The translations under genes were made by a program, and so were the position numbers. Source: Alphaproteobacteria bacterium (GTDB lineage: Bacteria; Pseudomonadota; Alphaproteobacteria; UBA828). Taken from it: a DNA stretch of 41,680 bases. The notes under the pieces were generated by a model. That model was not told where the DNA came from. It was given only the letters and a program-made list of their open reading frames with translations, and searched no databases. Positions 40,849 through 41,680 of the stretch are shown here, one piece after another. The stretch's first letter is position 1; each line of letters starts with the position of its first letter. The DNA lies in the NCBI GenBank assembly GCA_022823305.1, contig JAJDXK010000113.1, positions 1 through 41,680 of the forward strand, read 5' to 3'.

Positions 40849-41538
40849 ATGGAGCGCTTCGATCTTGGGCGGCGGCTCTTCGCCGAATGGCTGGGGACGC
40901 TGCTGCTGCTCGCCGTGGTGGTCGGCTCCGGGATCATGGGCGAGACGCTCTCGGGCGGAAACGTCGCGCTGGCGCTGCTCGGCAACACGCTGCCGACCGG
41001 CGCGATCCTGGTGGTGCTGATCGTGATCCTCGGCCCGATCTCGGGCGCGCACTTCAACCCCGCGGTCACGCTCTCCTTCCTGATCCGCCGCGAGATCGGC
41101 CTGCGCGACGCCGGGCTCTACCTGCTGGCGCAGGTGGCCGGCGCCATCTGCGGGGCGATGCTGGCGCACGGCATGTTCGAGGAGCCCATCGTCGCCGCCT
41201 CGATGAAGGAGCGCACGGGCTTCTCGCAATGGCTCGGCGAGTTCACCGCGACCTTCGGCCTGGTGGCGACGATCCTGGGCTGCCTGCGCTTCCGCCCCGA
41301 GCTGGTGCCCTACGGCGTCAGCCTCTTCATCACCGCAGGCTACTGGTTCACCTCGTCCACGTCCTTCGCCAACCCGGCGGTGACCATAGCCCGCTCGCTC
41401 ACCGACACCTTCTCCGGCATCATGCCGCTGCACATGCCGGCCTTCATCGTGGCCCAGCTTGTGGGCGCGGTGGTGGCGACGCTGCTCTTCGGCTGGCTGC
41501 TGCGCGCCCGGAGCGCGGCGCCCGCCGATACGGGCTAG
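40849..41538 (+). CDS. Aquaglyceroporin, AqpS-like (MIP family)
   Basis: The protein has 229 residues; the ATG follows GGGGGAGGGG. Six membrane helices and two half-helices carry the NPA motifs HFNPAV and ANPAVT, both intact. The SGAHFNPAVTL and SFANPAVTIARSLTDTFSG blocks resemble AqpS, the arsenic-linked aquaporin found in the Sinorhizobium meliloti ars operon in place of an arsenite pump. There AqpS lets arsenite made by ArsC leave the cell. The arsR neighbour and short spacing support the same job here. No arsC or arsH follows before the window ends 142 bases later, so the operon may be incomplete or continue beyond. Confidence 0.9.
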   Translation: MERFDLGRRLFAEWLGTLLLLAVVVGSGIMGETLSGGNVALALLGNTLPTGAILVVLIVILGPISGAHFNPAVTLSFLIRREIGLRDAGLYLLAQVAGAICGAMLAHGMFEEPIVAASMKERTGFSQWLGEFTATFGLVATILGCLRFRPELVPYGVSLFITAGYWFTSSTSFANPAVTIARSLTDTFSGIMPLHMPAFIVAQLVGAVVATLLFGWLLRARSAAPADTG

Positions 41539-41630
41539 AGCAGTTTTCGACCGGACACGATCACAGCCAGTTGCCGCAGGAGCCCATTCTTCGTGCGGTG
41601 CCGCCCGGAACATCCCCCACCTCACCCCGG

Positions 41631-41658
41631 CCCTCTCCGCCCCCAGGGGCGGAGAGGG
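41631..41658. repeat. 13-bp palindromic element at the window edge
   Basis: CCCTCTCCGCCCC (41631-41643) and GGGGCGGAGAGGG (41646-41658) are perfect 13-base inverted arms with a 2-base gap (a smaller stem with a usable loop forms in RNA). It lies about 93 bases after the aquaporin stop and looks like the REP/BIME-type palindromes common in high-GC proteobacteria. It could also terminate the ars transcript. The rest of 41539-41680 shows nothing else clear. Confidence 0.55.
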
Positions 41659-41680
41659 AGAGCAAGCCGGCGCGGCCACG

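Overview
The window is high-GC DNA, almost entirely coding, with many ATGA-type overlaps between consecutive genes. Gene content points to an alphaproteobacterium, probably of the Rhodospirillales/Kiloniellales kind. The main reasons are the dgt-argS-SPOR-nagZ-M50-scpA-scpB block, a Cys-poor DksA, a DUF3553 protein, a FixK-type regulator with its TTG-N8-CAA box, and an arsR-aquaporin pair like that of rhizobia. This placement is inference from gene content and composition; no rRNA or tRNA gene was seen.

Region 1 (1-18017) looks like a catabolic island. On the plus strand lie the end of a peptide-type ABC permease, a fused double ATPase, two M24-fold proteins closely resembling the DMSP lyase DddP, a HalD/BesD-scaffold Fe(II)/2-oxoglutarate oxygenase and a small DCC-like thiol protein. 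On the minus strand are a Rieske oxygenase, two enolase-superfamily (MR/MLE) enzymes and an FAD oxidoreductase. An old-yellow-enzyme/TMADH-type flavoprotein is divergent from the last. A TAXI-type TRAP transporter and a phosphonopyruvate-decarboxylase-like ThDP enzyme follow. Rieske, MR/MLE and OYE-type enzymes occur together in known betaine and N-methylproline catabolism, so I infer import and stepwise breakdown of a small onium compound (quaternary ammonium or sulfonium) or an N-methyl amino acid. The substrate is not proven.

Region 2 (18018-27949) starts with a higBA toxin-antitoxin pair behind a palindromic promoter. A three-gene membrane module follows: an ExbB/TolQ-like channel, an ExbD-like single-pass protein with an unusual periplasmic domain, and a two-TM protein. 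It runs directly into the housekeeping run dgt, argS, SPOR protein, nagZ, M50 protease, scpA and scpB (nucleotide pools, translation, cell wall recycling, chromosome condensation).

Region 3 (27950-35941) holds a two-gene NAD-linked formate dehydrogenase (FdsA and a fused FdsG-FdsB), a DUF3553 protein, dksA, a Sel1-repeat protein, a FixK-like regulator and a Sco1 copper chaperone. Formate dehydrogenase would suit an organism that oxidises the C1 units released by demethylation, but that link is speculative.

Region 4 (36060-41680) has an arylformamidase-like hydrolase, a zinc alcohol dehydrogenase, and a lone hydantoinase/oxoprolinase A subunit. A 488-base gene-free stretch with a 134-bp tandem repeat follows, then arsR with a palindromic operator over its ribosome binding site, an AqpS-like aquaglyceroporin and a 13-bp palindrome at the window edge.
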